64,000 nt of DNA from positions 1 through 64,000 of the forward strand of contig JAMWFC010000052.1 of NCBI GenBank assembly GCA_027475525.1, given 5' to 3'. Made by a program: the position numbers and the translations under genes. The DNA is from Macrolepiota albuminosa (lineage: Eukaryota; Basidiomycota; Agaricomycetes; Agaricales; Agaricaceae). Below, one piece after another: positions 11,772 to 23,481 of this stretch (position 1 is the first letter of the stretch; every line of letters begins with the position of its first letter). The notes beneath the pieces are model-generated. The model was not told the DNA's origin, made no database searches, and saw nothing but the letters and a program-made list of their open reading frames with translations.

Positions 11772-12479
11772 ACCTACTAGATATTGTATGCCTAGATATA
11801 AAACACACCCCACTTTTTAAATATATACTACTCATCCTGCATGATCTATAAAAAGTAAATGGGGGATATACATGACAACCGTACCCATACATGAAACTAA
11901 GGTAGCAGTATGAAAAACACCAACCACTCCACCAAAGAGAAGCCAGTACCATGGAAGGATGGTCACCAAGTTATATGAGCATAGTGTGAAACTTAAAGTC
12001 ATAAATCATATTGCCTAAGACGTCTTTTGCAAGGAAATAAACTTCTCTGTCCTCCCAACATGGGTTGGATTGGCAGGGATAAATTTACTGAGTCCAAGGA
12101 CTGCAAGTAATCCTAGTCAGACCTCCTGCCCAGGCTAAGTAGTGCCCAGACAGCATTGTTTTCATGAGAGTAGTGCCATGGGCAGCAGCCCTGTCCAAGT
12201 TGATGATGTTTCATCATCAACACTACCTACCACATCTCCTGAAACAATGATAATATACTCACAAATACTGGATGACAACTATGGCAACGGCAATGGCAAC
12301 CTCCCCACCCAGGCAGGAGAGATCTTTGGCCATATCATCAACCACAACCCTGAGGACAGTCTGGGAGGGATCAGCAATGGATCATGGCAAAACCATATGG
12401 TAGTGCAGATGTGAAGTGCTAAGGAGAGCACCCACCAAATGGTTTCAAACTGGGGCAGCATTCCCCTCTGCCCATCAAA

Positions 12480-14357
12480 GAAAGAAGGGAGGAACAGAAG
12501 AGGAGCACTGACCTTTGCATCCCTGAACATCAAGGGAGGCAGATCAATACCAACCTGCATAAAATGGTATGAACTATGCTAGCTGATGAGAGAAAACGAA
12601 ATATACATTCTAACAATACAGGAAACCCCTAGATACAAATAAGACAAGAGAACTGGACTTCTTCTTTGACAGACAGATACACTTCATATCGAGCCTCAAT
12701 GTGAACAAACCAAACTTGAAAGGAGTAGCTTTTGTGCTATGAAGAAAAACAGTCAGATGGACTGAGGCTAGACATAGGGAAATCATACCAGAAAGGGCAC
12801 TATCTCTGGAAATATCTTGGCACAAAGGAACAATGCTCAGGTGTCTAAATATCTATGTCCCAAATGACCCAAGAAAAAACAAAAACTTTTGGAAAAAGAT
12901 TAGGACTACATGGAACACAAGGCCATGCATGCTTGAATCAGATATCATCTAGGAGACACAAACATTGTTGAGAAAGCTATAGATGGAATGCTATCTCACA
13001 AAGACCACACAAGAGCAGTGAACACCCTCACTGAGCTCAAGTCCAGGCTAAATCTAGCTGATGGTTGAAGGCATGAAAACCCAACATAACTAAACTTCTT
13101 TTTCCAAATGGTAAATATGCCAGTCCAGTCAAGAATCAACCAAATATACATTAACAAGAATCTAATACCCTATAGCTGAGACTGGAAAATCAAACAAACA
13201 GCAATAAATACAGACCACCTTATGGTCAAAATGACACTTATGCACCCAAAGCAACCTCACATAGGGAAAGGCCAATATGCAATGCCTGCCTTGCTAACAA
13301 AAGACACTAAGCTAACCAAAGAAATAATAAACATAGGCAGAGCCTATTGAGCCAAGCTGGAAATGATAGAGGGGGAAAGAAACTTTGAAATAAACCTCCA
13401 AACACTATATATATCCTTCAAAAGACACCTAGTAAATAAGATACATAAATACTCAAAACAGCAGAAACCAAAAATCCTGCAGGAAATAAGTGCACTACAG
13501 GGGGATTGCATAAAAGCCCTCAACAACATAATGCTTAGCAAAGACATCAGATGTGAAAATGCAGCAATTATTGATAGAAAAATACACAACCTAGAAAAAT
13601 TATGATTTGCAAGAGCAAGAGACACAGTAGCAACAAACACCTATATATATAGGGAAACAATATCCAGATAGTAGATTAATATAAATAAGGACCAGACACC
13701 TAGAGATATGATTGCAGCCCTGAGATGCCCCTCTCCACACCAAGACAAACTTGAAAGAAACTCAAGTAAGATGTTGAATATAGCCAGGGATTACCATAAT
13801 GAACTACAAAATGAAAACCTGCCAACAGACAAAAACTCCCACAGAGCAGACATACAAGCAGCCCTGTCACACATAACAAGACACATCTCACTGATACAGG
13901 AACATGACAAAAGACCTAGTTGCCAGAGATGAAGTGCTAGGGGCCTTGCACACTAAAAAGTGGGAAAGCAGCAGGGCTAGACAGAATAGTCTATAAGCTG
14001 TGGTTGGAACTGGCAAATGAATATGAACTCAGAGAGGCAGAAGGAGACCAAGCCACAGGCTTTGGCATAGTAAAGGCTCTGACAATAGTCTTTAATAATA
14101 TTCAACTCCATGGGATGGGGCCAAATACTAACTTTTCTGAGGGCTTCTATGCCCTATATATAAAAAGGGGGATAAGACTAATATTGGAAATTACAGGCCT
14201 CTAATGATGCTCAATACTGATTGTAAAATCTTTACTAATAATCTAACAATGAAAATAAGCAAAGTTACACAAGATATTATATACCACGACCAAGCCAGAT
14301 TCATGGCTGGTAAAAAAATAGAGGATCAGATCAAACTTGCACAAATTACCATAGAGT
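12480..14357 (+). pseudogene. LINE ORF2 relic, 5' part: endonuclease and start of reverse transcriptase
   Basis: An AP-endonuclease-like start is readable near 12500-12630 (TFASLNIKGG, then ENEIYILTIQET after one stop). It continues to about 12880 (FISSLNVNKPNLKGVAFVL, then MLRCLNIYVPND). Near 13990-14357 the start of the reverse transcriptase follows: MLNTDCKIFTNNLTM, and DQARFMAGKKIEDQIKLAQ. These belong to a LINE group common in agaricomycetes. Several stops and shifts interrupt it. The frame is cut at 14357 by the chromovirus insertion and resumes at 24596, so the LINE was already in place before that insertion. Confidence 0.8.
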
Positions 14358-14362
14358 GGGGC

Positions 14363-14631
14363 TGTAACATATTGTATTATAGTTAAATAATTAATAGACA
14401 ATTATATTAATTATTTATCATTACTTTACATACATGCTGGCTGCCTTACATAAGGCAGCCAATTTTACTGTCATACTTTGTAGTACTAGAATCGACTATC
14501 GATCTGGTTCTGTTGGTGTGACTTACATAAGGCAGCCAATTTTACTGTCATACTTTGTAGTACTAGAATCGACTATCGATCTGGTTCTGTTGGTGTGACC
14601 ATAAGGCTAAGCTAAACTTGACTTTGTTTCA
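14363..14631 (+). repeat. 5' LTR of the chromovirus
   Basis: TGTAACATATTG...GACTTTGTTTCA. It contains a perfect 77-bp head-to-tail duplication (14445-14598) that the 3' LTR lacks. The sequence just inside (GAACCTTTCGGGTTC, 14639-14653) can fold on itself; I did not identify a tRNA primer site. Confidence 0.9.
14445..14598. repeat. exact 77-bp tandem duplication 1
   Basis: Copies 14445-14521 and 14522-14598, identical, starting CTTACATAAGG. Absent from the 3' LTR of the same element. Confidence 0.95.
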
Positions 14632-14781
14632 TTTTTTTGAACCTTTCGGGTTCAATTCTGATACTACAGATGAGGACTATGTGTCTAGACTGATAGCCTA
14701 GACTGTGATTGCATCGAACAGTGCATCAACTTCTTTGACGCACGCTTCCAGGTAAAAAGAGATGTAGCAACACTTGATTGG

Positions 14782-16151
14782 ATGGAGACCAATCAATCTA
14801 CTGAACCAACACGCGATGGTGAGACCATCAACCAGTCGTTGGCGTATCCTCAATCTGCGGTGACTGACCCGGGTTGTCCTGGGTCAGAATATACAGAGGC
14901 TGAGCCTTCCCAGCAGCCTCAGGGAATGCCAGGAGGGACGCAATGGAGTGAAGTGCGGCCAACAGCTGCGCCAAGCAGTGCAGCAAGACCAGGAGCAGTT
15001 GTGGAAGACCTGGAACAGCAATCCGGCAGGGTGCATGAATCTTCCATGCAGACTGGGAGGTCAGGGCGACAGTTCCAAAGCAGGAGTAGTGCTCAGGGAC
15101 CTACTGAAGGTCGCAGACCTTCATCGTACTTCCTGGGGAAGATGCCGAGACCAGAGGCGAGCAGTTGGAGAGTGCCAACTGAGTCCACTCCACTGACGCA
15201 ATGTCAGCAGGGAGTTGGAGTGCTGCAGAAAACGACAATTCCCGAGCAAAGAACGCCGGCAGTACATTGGGAAGATGAAACGTCCAATGATGAGGAGAGT
15301 GGACGGAGTGAGTCCACCCTTCAGGTTCAGTGTGCTATGCTATGGAAAAGATACCCTAGCATTACAAAGGATACCATGGACGGAGTGAGTCCACCCTTCA
15401 GGTTCAGTGTGCTATGCTATGGAAAAGATACCCTAGCATTACAAAGGATACCATGCGTGCTCGACTAGGACTGTATGTACTGAAACACATACAGTTGATA
15501 CAGGCTCGAGGTGATAATGTACCTCAATTGAATACTGTTGAATATATTACGTTGTATGTCCAGATTCTTGAGCTGGAAGCCCAAGCATATATGTACTGCA
15601 AGGCTAATCAAGGATCAGCTGCCTCAACCCCAGATGGGGCAAACTTGATCCCAAATATACCCCTGGTGGCAAAGCCAGAGTTGTCTCCCCATCTAGAAGA
15701 GGCAATGAGCAATATATATGCATCGCAGCAAGCAGGAGAGTCTGACGAGCAGTTTGCTGCAAGGTTCGCTGCAGCACAGAGACAAAATGTATTCAGAGGT
15801 CATCAAAGGAGACCTCTGTTGACGGCTGAATCAGTGTCTACCATACCTGTGGTAGATAGCAACCTACCCGAAACGGGGGGGCCAAGGCACTCTCACACAA
15901 AACAGGAATCAGTGGAGAATATCCTACTGATGAATCAAGTGCCGTTGGCTGATAAGTTTGCGGAGAGGGTAGCTTATCAGCGCATGCAGAACCAAGACCT
16001 GAAGCACCAGGGACACTCCTGGATAGATGACCAGGGGATATTATTCGATGGGATAATGCCCATTGACAAGATGAGAAGGCAATATGTCCAACGGACACGT
16101 CAGCCTGACACTAGGAGGGGGGACCTCGGCAGATCCAAGCCAAGTCCCTGA
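14782..16151 (+). CDS. chromovirus gag, N-terminal open frame
   Basis: Starts METNQSTEPTRDGET and is rich in Gln, Ser, Pro and Glu up to about 15300. A more ordered part follows (RARLGLYVLKHIQLIQARGD; NTVEYITLYVQILELEAQAY), ending RRGDLGRSKPSP. It is shown as two overlapping open frames (14782-15468 and 15414-16151) because an exact 77-bp duplication (15300-15453) shifts the frame. Dropping one copy makes the two frames continuous, and the duplication is probably an assembly artefact. It precedes the capsid-like frame at 16312. No domain name can be given with confidence; the role follows from position. Confidence 0.55.
15300..15453. repeat. exact 77-bp tandem duplication 2
   Basis: Copies 15300-15376 and 15377-15453, identical, starting TGGACGGAGTGAG. 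Shifts the gag frame. Confidence 0.95.
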
Positions 16152-16311
16152 AAGACAGGTGATAGAAGAGCTAGGGGGACAGGAGAGCCCACTGCATTGG
16201 AATGATGCACGGAAAGTGCACTATACAGGTCACTGACCAGTACGTGCATTCTCTGTAGTACCTCCAGCAGAAGGTAGGAATAAAACACCTGGGATAACTG
16301 AGGCGACAAAG

Positions 16312-17028
16312 GTGTATACTGAGAATATGCACCAACACCTCAGTAGCATAATTGACGGCGCGGTAGGCATAGCATTGCACCTTCCTGAAGGTATCAAACC
16401 ACGTAAGGCAGAGTCAAAACACATCCAACCATACAGAGGGGAGTCCAAGTTTAGTGACTTGGAGAACTGGACGATGGATGTGTGCAACCATCTGGCAGCA
16501 TGCCAGTATGGGGGGGATCATCTGGATCGAGAACGTGTATTTGTTCTCCCGGAGTTTCTAGACAGACCGGCCAAGGCCTGGTTTCGACATCATGTCTTGC
16601 ACTACAATCGTGCACGACAGCAATGGACGTTCAAGGATGTAATCCTTGAATTGTATAACCGGTTTGTAAGTGCATCCACCATGCAGGATGCTCGGGAGGC
16701 GTTCATTGCAACGTCCTACACTGAACGATTGGGTGTTCAAGGTTTCTATGACACCTTGATAGACCATGCACAGAATATGTCTATTTACCCAGACAATTGG
16801 GTAATGATCAATACCTTTCTGCGTGGCATACCCGACGCAATGAGAGAGTCTCTCATTTGTGATGACGGGCTATTGCCCAAAGTGAATACCATTGAAGAGT
16901 TTGTAGCACATGCGCTTCGCTATGAGCAAGCCCACAAAATAGCACGACACTTTGGGCTACATAGCTCAAAGGTTCATTCAATGAACAAGACCGAGCCTCG
17001 GAAGGTAGGCACCTTCTGGGCCCGTTGA
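16312..17028 (+). CDS. chromovirus gag, capsid-like domain
   Basis: A 238-residue open frame with the layout of a retrotransposon gag (capsid) domain: SKFSDLENWTMDVCNHLAAC, FLDRPAKAWFRHHVL, WTFKDVILELYNRFVSASTM, then RGIPDAMRESLI and a helical tail. It would build the virus-like particle in the cytoplasm. It ends with a stop at 17026-17028, six bases before the next frame, in which the zinc knuckle lies. The two were probably one gag reading frame. Confidence 0.75.
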   Translation: MYTENMHQHLSSIIDGAVGIALHLPEGIKPRKAESKHIQPYRGESKFSDLENWTMDVCNHLAACQYGGDHLDRERVFVLPEFLDRPAKAWFRHHVLHYNRARQQWTFKDVILELYNRFVSASTMQDAREAFIATSYTERLGVQGFYDTLIDHAQNMSIYPDNWVMINTFLRGIPDAMRESLICDDGLLPKVNTIEEFVAHALRYEQAHKIARHFGLHSSKVHSMNKTEPRKVGTFWAR

Positions 17029-17034
17029 AAAGAG

Positions 17035-17811
17035 ATGGTGAGCAATACGAACCCAAGGTTCGTAATAAGAGCAGCACCTCAGCCAGAACAACGCTTCCAT
17101 AGCAACCAGCCTGGGGACCGTAGGGATGCACCAGCACAGGATGTTCAGAGGGGTCCGTGCTGGGAGGGTGCTCAGCCGCATCAGACTGCTGGTGAGGCTA
17201 AAGTGCCGACACCAACTGGGCCACCAAAGTTTGAAGCAGCTTGCCCCAAAAGGGCAAATAAGTGCTTCAAATGTGGCCAGCCTGGGCATTTCGCGAATGC
17301 ATGTCCAGTGGATGGTGGACAGCCTATGGTTAAGCCACATGCATATGTATGGGTGGCCCACACTGCTATTCCTGATGCTGAAGGGATAGACTCGGGAAAT
17401 GAACCTGATGTGGACAATGATGAGGTGGATAACCTCAGTCCTGATGCACCAGAGGACGAAAACGCCTCTGTGGTAGAAGAGTTGTTGGATGACAAATACG
17501 TTGAGGTTGACATATACAACAATGACTATTACGCCTGGGAGTCAGACTCAGAATTCATGGGAGCTCTGACGGACTACCTGGCCAGCGAAGCTATAGAGTA
17601 TGAATGTACTCTGAAGAGGGGGGAGAGCCCCAAGTTGAAGTGTGAAAAGCAGAGTAAGCCTGAGGATATGTGGCCTCAGCACACGGCAAGCACAGAGTGC
17701 CAACCGACATCGTCACGAGTGAAGGTTGAGGACTTAGTAATGGATGACAAACAAGGACTGATGGAGGACGAGGCGTCCTCCACACATACAAATCGGTCAA
17801 TCTGGGATTGA
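17035..17811 (+). CDS. chromovirus gag, nucleocapsid part with zinc knuckle
   Basis: A 258-residue frame. The CCHC zinc knuckle CFKCGQPGHFANAC (17264-17305) binds element RNA. The part after it is acidic (many Asp and Glu in 17390-17560), which is usual where gag passes into the protease region. I find no protease motif of the DS/TG type. The frame closes at 17811 and a further frame starts at 17827. Confidence 0.7.
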   Translation: MVSNTNPRFVIRAAPQPEQRFHSNQPGDRRDAPAQDVQRGPCWEGAQPHQTAGEAKVPTPTGPPKFEAACPKRANKCFKCGQPGHFANACPVDGGQPMVKPHAYVWVAHTAIPDAEGIDSGNEPDVDNDEVDNLSPDAPEDENASVVEELLDDKYVEVDIYNNDYYAWESDSEFMGALTDYLASEAIEYECTLKRGESPKLKCEKQSKPEDMWPQHTASTECQPTSSRVKVEDLVMDDKQGLMEDEASSTHTNRSIWD

Positions 17812-17826
17812 CCGGTACCTCATCCC

Positions 17827-18126
17827 ATGTTTGAATGGGTGTTTGATCCACGAATGCCTGCTGAGTGGAATGAGCTAGTGGCATCGATGTATGCGTGGAA
17901 TGGACCACAATGGACGTCAAAGGAGGAGTTGTATTGTCAGGCTAGTGATGACGAGATCTTGCCACCGAGTGAGGTATTCTTTGATGGGCTGTCAGTGACG
18001 TTGCGGAGAAGCAAGAAAGAAGTGCCTGTGCGACTACACATGCTGGATGACAGTGAGCTGAGGATTACTGCCCTCAGAGAGAAGTATGGCCGCCCAGCCA
18101 TACAAGCACCTCAGACACAAGATTGA
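17827..18126 (+). pseudogene. chromovirus linker or protease-region remnant
   Basis: About 99 residues (start MFEWVFDPRMPAEWN; middle SVTLRRSKKEVPVRLHML). It lies where a gypsy pol has protease and the start of reverse transcriptase, but shows no catalytic motif for either. It overlaps by 41 bases, in another frame, the pol frame that begins with the reverse transcriptase thumb. A large internal deletion between the two is the simplest reading. Confidence 0.35.
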
Positions 18127-20614
18127 CATTCAGGGTATTCATCCTGACCAGGACAAAATCAATTGCATATGCGAATGGCGTGTGCCTCGTAACTATAACA
18201 ATGTGCAAAGATTTGTGGGACTGGTGAACTATATCGGCAACTGCCTGCCTGATATTACAGCGTATACTGGACCTTTGATGTCCATCACGCAGAATGGAGC
18301 TCCATTTATATGGAGACCCATACACCAACGCTGTTTTGAGATGATCAAGAGGATCTGCTCAAAGACACCAGTCATTCGCCCTATAGATCCCAGACGTGAT
18401 GAGCCGATTTGGCTCATATGTGATGCCTCAAAGACCAGAGTAGGTGCAATGTATGGCCAGGGAAGTTCCTGGCAGAATTGTCAACTGGCTGGGTTCATGT
18501 TGAGGAAGTTCACCTCGGCCCAACAGAATTATGCGGTCCATGAGCTCGAAACGTTGGCAATACTTGAGGCACTCCTCAAGTGGGAAGACAAATTGATGGG
18601 ATATAAGATCCACATCATTACGGACCATAAAGCACTTGAGTTCTTCAAGACTCAAGCAACGTTGTCCCCCCGGCAATGCCGGTGGATTGACTATATGTCT
18701 CGCTACAACTTTGACATCACATATGTCAAAGGCAAACTGAACAAAGTAGCGGACTGTCTCTCGAGGTATTTTGAGAGCGATAGAGTTGGAGAACACCATG
18801 ATATGCATGAGTATGTCGATGTGGATATCCATATTGATCCTCAGGGCAATGATCTTCCATACCATCGCTACAAAGAGGTGAAGGAGCATGTGGTTGAGCT
18901 TCATGCTATGCACGCAACCGAGCTGCGACACAGTCGACGACTGCAGGAGCGGCAAGAGGGGCGAGACATAGAAGCTGAGCAATTAGAGCAGGCTCAGCCA
19001 AAGGAGGCAACAATGCCACGCCAGGGCAAGACTGGGAGCAGTCGTGGACTGTATGGCCACGACATGACGCTCGCTGATGCATTATTGCCTACAGTAGAGT
19101 ATCGTAACACTCCTGTTCCTCAAACTGATGAGTACCTACAGAAGGTACTGAGGGGCTATAGCCGTGATGCGTTCTACACAGAAATCCGACAGAACACAAA
19201 CGCCCACCCACGCTTCAGCGTGGATGAGAAAGGACTGGTCCAGATAACGAATGTTCAGGGGCACGACGTGGTGTGCTTACCACACAACCAACCATTAATC
19301 ACGCAGGCCATCACTCAAGCGCATGAGGTTGTTGGTCACTTTGGAACCAACAAAACACTGAAATACCTGAGGCAATGGTACTGGTGGCCTCAGATGCAGA
19401 AAGAAGTGATGCAGCTCTGTCAGACCTGCAAGGTCTGCCAGTGGTCGAAGACCAGCAATAGGAAGCCAGCAGGGAAGTTGCATTCCTTGCCCATCCCAAC
19501 AAAGCCATGGGACTCCATTGAAATGGACTTTGTTGGTCCATTCCCCGAGTCCAAAGGTTATAACTACCTTTGGGTGGTTATTTGCCGAATGACCAGTATG
19601 GTGCACTTGATACCGGTGCACACAACCATTACTGCGTCCGCGTTATCCTAGATCTATTTGAAGGAGATTGTAAGGCTACATGGCCTTCCAAGTTCAATCG
19701 TGAGTGATCAAGACGCAAAGTTTACGTCTCACTGGTGGCGAGAGCTTCACAAGCTCTTGGGAGCTAAGTTGCTCATGTCTACATTGTTTCATCCGCAGAC
19801 GGATGGACAGACAGAGTGAGCGAATAGAAGTATTGCCCAGATCTTTCATATGGTGGTCTGACTGGACCAATGCGACTGGGTAGATAGGATACCGCTAACC
19901 AAGTTTGTGATCAATGCAAGTGTGTCAGAGACCACAAAATATGCGCCGTTCAAGCTCAATGGAGAGTACATGCCCTCCATGCTGTGCGAAATAAGGACGG
20001 ATGGAGTCGTTCACAAGGGGGTGAAGGACTTTGCATGGCAAGCATTGGAGAATCTAGCCAATGCACACGATGCTATCATTGCCGCACATGTTATACAGGC
20101 ATGCCATGCAAATGATAGGTGGAGTGAGGAACCAGAGCTAACGCCTGGGACGTTAGTATATCTGTCGACGGAAAACTTGAATCTTCTGAAAGGAAGGGCG
20201 AGAAAGTTGTGTCCAAAATTCATTGGACCATACAAAGTCTTGGTCGTGGAACCAAGCACATCAAACTATGTTCTGGAGCTGCCTGCAGCTCTGCAAGCAT
20301 GTCAGATTGTGCCTAAGTTTCATGTATCGTTACTTAGGCGATATAACACAAACAATGATGCTATGTTCCCTAATCGGGTGACGCCCAAGCCATATGATTT
20401 TGGTGCTAGTGACAAACAGGAATGGTTCATCGAGGACATCCTGGGCCATCGGTGGCAGGGAGGAACGCACCTCGAATTCGAGGTACGATGGAGTGTGGGT
20501 GATACGACATGGGAGTCGTATCACACATGTGCCAAGTTGACAGTGTTGGATTGGTACTTAGAACTGCAGGGTGTGAAGTGCCCAAATCAGCTTGCTAAGC
20601 GCTCATGTGCTTAG
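18086..20614 (+). pseudogene. chromovirus pol relic: RT thumb, RNase H, integrase, chromodomain-like end
   Basis: Pol copies element RNA to DNA and inserts it. The frame begins only at the connection region (INCICEWRVPRNYNNVQRFV). The catalytic fingers and palm with the YxDD box are missing. RNase H is present (ICDASKTRVGAMYG, HELETLAILEALLKWEDKL, ITDHKALEFF, NKVADCLSR). Integrase has its HHCC zinc finger (AHEVVGHFG...CQTCKVC, about 19320-19440) and the three acidic residues (MDFVGPF, SDQDAKF, TDGQTE). Stops at 19649, 19818 and near 19860 cut it. The last frame (19907-20614) ends with a chromodomain-like stretch (EWFIEDILGHRWQGG; EVRWSVGDTTWESY), which places it among the chromoviruses. Confidence 0.85.
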
Positions 20615-20806
20615 ATTGATGGCAGTGATCAACCGAGTATCTGATCCAGATCGGATCCCGGTTGTTCCAGATAGATAAGATGGAGATTGATCTATCTGAT
20701 GAAATAATGCAGATAGTGATGCGGAGTTGGCGGTCAGATCAGGTTATGTAACCTGATGATGGGGAATTTAGTGTGTTTTTTCCCACCAACACGTCGACAT
20801 TTTTGT

Positions 20807-21706
20807 ATTACCATGTCATACCCTTACCAGCGTACAACCAGTGAGCAGCAGCCTCAGAACCCACAGGGTTCTGGAGGAGGGGGGGATTGCCCCCAGCAAA
20901 ACATTCAGCAGCCTGTAACAACGCCGACTGTGGCGTCGTATCCAGTGGTGTCCCAGTTTGGGCAGAACCCAGCCCAATTTGGACAACCTCCGCAGTTTTA
21001 TCCGCCGTTTTTCCAGATGCCATACTTCCCAGGACCAGCTGGTCCTGGACAGCAGATGGGAGGACAGGTTATGTGGGGTATGCCAATGCCGATGCAGCAG
21101 ACGCAGACCCAGAGTACAAGTACACTCCTTTCGGATGAGAAAGCACTAACTGCACCACAGGTAGCACCCATGGATGTGGACGACAATGCAGGGTGTCAAC
21201 AGCAAGGAAAGAGCAAGGTGGTGCAACCTTGACGACAACGTGAGAGGACGCCGCCCCCACGAGAGATGTATAGAAGAGACCGGAGGCGATCGCCTCTGAG
21301 GAGTACTGGGGCACGAGGAGGTGGGCCTTGGGAAATAGTAGGGCGCAGACGGGATGAACTGTTGGCGAGGACACAGAATTGAGGTCAACCCCGACCTCAA
21401 ACACCGCCCCAACAAGCATTGCCATCACCTTGTCGTGCACCATCTCCGTGGTGCTTATCATACGTGGAGAAAGGGAAAGGAAAGGAGATTGGGACGCCGT
21501 CAGAGGTGTTGGACCCTCAGGCAGAGGCAGTCTGGAGATGCCTCATATCTGCTGGCCAGCAAGTGCCACCAGAGTCCGTGTTTTTGGCAGATCCAGTGGC
21601 TCAGGTGGTGATTACGGGCCTGCTCAATGACATCGTTATGCTGCAGCAGCGTAACGACAACACGATTAAGACATTCACGAACGCTATGAAGAAGCGTCTG
21701 TTGTGA
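20807..21706 (+). pseudogene. chromovirus 3' open frame 1, Pro/Gln-rich, broken by two stops
   Basis: Begins MSYPYQRTTSEQQPQ and is dominated by Gln, Pro, Gly, Phe and Met up to 21232, where a TGA interrupts it. The same frame continues with an Arg-rich stretch (RRRERTPPPREMYRRDRR) to a second TGA near 21379. It then runs GKEIGTPSEVLDPQAEAV to a stop at 21704-21706. The low-complexity, then basic, composition suits a nucleic-acid or particle protein, but I recognise no family. Both stops are TGA, which would fit decay of CGA or TGG codons. It lies downstream of pol in a position where simple gypsy elements have no gene. Confidence 0.45.
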
Positions 21707-21947
21707 GGCAAAATGCCTCAGAGCGTGTGATGCAGTACCAGAGGTTGGGGTGCGGGAGTCTGGAGAGCTCACTCCAATTCCATCTGAGCTACATGACGAG
21801 CTCGTGGAGGATGACACAAGTTTATGAGGATTGTCCTCATCAACACATGCGCCCTCCCAGCAGTCAGGGACGAAGCAGCAGGATGAGGTGTTCCTGTCAG
21901 AAGTGGAGTTTGGAGCAGATGTCCCGTGAGGAGCAGACAGAGTAGTA

Positions 21948-23333
21948 ATGCGGTTTGGAGCAGTGGTGCAGTTTGAGGCACCACTGAGGGCATATGCGTC
22001 TGTGGTCCCCATAAAGGACACGAGAACAGACGCCGAAGTAGAAGGGCGACTCCTGATGTTAGCTGCACTTGGACTGAATGAACCGAGCGACAGGAGTGAT
22101 TATGGGGAGTCATCAGACGAGGCCCCCTCGGAAGGAGAAACCCCCGCTAAACGCCGAGTGCGTTTAGACAAGAAACGCAAGAGAGAGGCTCGGAGGAAGC
22201 ATGAGGCCGCCTGGCAGGCAAAGGTCGATAAAGACCGGGAGGAGCAGGCCACAGGCCATATTCCTGATGGCCTTGGTGTGTTTGTCAGCGGGACGTTGAT
22301 GGAGCGGTCAAATTGGTTCTACGGCGGGGCACTCGACTGCCACTTTTATTACTCCTGGCTCACCAATACGGTATTCGTGAGCGATGAAGCCTTGGCTGCG
22401 AAGACACACAAGGAAGAGAAAGGAGAGAGGTATTACCATACCTCAAAGGAGCTGGACCGTGTGGTACCGAGGGGATTCCTGATGAATCCCCAGCAGTTGC
22501 AAAAGCTCTATGAGCTTTTGCAGAACAAATTCACATCAGTGTCACTACGCACTGAAGCCTATTATCTGCTGCGTGAGTTCCAGCGCAGCAGTATTAATTA
22601 TTACACTACAATGAGGGATAGGACGATGACTCTGGTGTGTTCACCAGAGTACGAGCACATTTCATCCCCTCTGGATCTTTCCTCCCATCACATGAACATC
22701 GTGGTCATGCCGACCCCAGAGGGGTACCTGCGATGGAAAGACCGAGCTGGAAGACTGTTTTTTACGCTTACTGGGTTTGATTCCAAAGGTGTACGTTTCA
22801 CCTTCGATCTGGACAAGCTGGTGCAGAATGTACTTTACTTCTGTCGACCAGGAATGATGAGTTCGGTGTACGGCATTGCAGTGGATCGAGCGTATCGCAT
22901 TCACTGGCGTATTCTCCTGGGCCATGCCCTGATGCATGGACTGTCCCCCTCGGGAAGAGCACGGGGACGCTTTGCAAGGCTGTTGGCCTTGATTATCGCA
23001 CATCCTGGACTGTATTGTGAGGCAGTCGCTGATTACGACGCCGCCAACCCTAGCACCCCCTTCGTACCAATGAGCTGGACTGATGTCCAGTTCCGACCCC
23101 CATATTTTGACGCAGCTAATGCCATCAACATCACCAATGCTGATGTGCTTTGTGCTATGATAGCCAACCGTGTACCTGTAGAGTGGGTAGATCACGCCTA
23201 TATCTTTGGTGTGGTCTACCTTGAAAATCAGTTTCTTGTGGCCACAGCATCCATCAACCAGTTCTGCGAGGTCGATGATGAACGTCATCGACAACTGGAC
23301 ATCTATGGAGAGCCCCCGGCCATCATGCGGTAG
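21948..23333 (+). CDS. chromovirus 3' open frame 2, 461 residues, unknown
   Basis: The longest uninterrupted frame of the element after pol. The N-terminal part has an acidic patch (RSDYGESSDEAPSEGE) followed by a strongly basic one (KRRVRLDKKRKREARRKHEA), possibly a nuclear-localisation signal. The rest is globular and aromatic-rich (SNWFYGGALDCHFYYSWLTN; RIHWRILLGHALMHG; PPYFDAANAINITNADVLC). I see no signal peptide or convincing membrane segment, so it does not look like an envelope protein despite its position. After the TAG at 23331-23333 the frame runs on (WQLPTDDDMIRLHTLL) to the solo LTR at 23482. The original protein was therefore probably longer. Family unknown. Confidence 0.5.
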   Translation: MRFGAVVQFEAPLRAYASVVPIKDTRTDAEVEGRLLMLAALGLNEPSDRSDYGESSDEAPSEGETPAKRRVRLDKKRKREARRKHEAAWQAKVDKDREEQATGHIPDGLGVFVSGTLMERSNWFYGGALDCHFYYSWLTNTVFVSDEALAAKTHKEEKGERYYHTSKELDRVVPRGFLMNPQQLQKLYELLQNKFTSVSLRTEAYYLLREFQRSSINYYTTMRDRTMTLVCSPEYEHISSPLDLSSHHMNIVVMPTPEGYLRWKDRAGRLFFTLTGFDSKGVRFTFDLDKLVQNVLYFCRPGMMSSVYGIAVDRAYRIHWRILLGHALMHGLSPSGRARGRFARLLALIIAHPGLYCEAVADYDAANPSTPFVPMSWTDVQFRPPYFDAANAINITNADVLCAMIANRVPVEWVDHAYIFGVVYLENQFLVATASINQFCEVDDERHRQLDIYGEPPAIMR

Positions 23334-23481
23334 GACGATTGGCAATTGCCCACAGACGATGATATGATTCGTCTTCACACACTTCTTGCCCACAAGTCTG
23401 CTCAAGGTCATGAGTACCTTGAAAGTGAACTGTATTATCCTGTGGGGATGAATCCCAACCATCGAGATTTATGGCAACGCC

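Noticed and set aside
14639..14653. GAACCTTTCGGGTTC after the 5' LTR as evidence of self-priming
   Set aside because: A short hairpin alone is weak; I could not show complementarity to the RNA start or to a tRNA.
20807..23333. Envelope gene of the chromovirus
   Set aside because: Position fits, but no signal peptide, transmembrane segment or cysteine pattern of an envelope protein is present.
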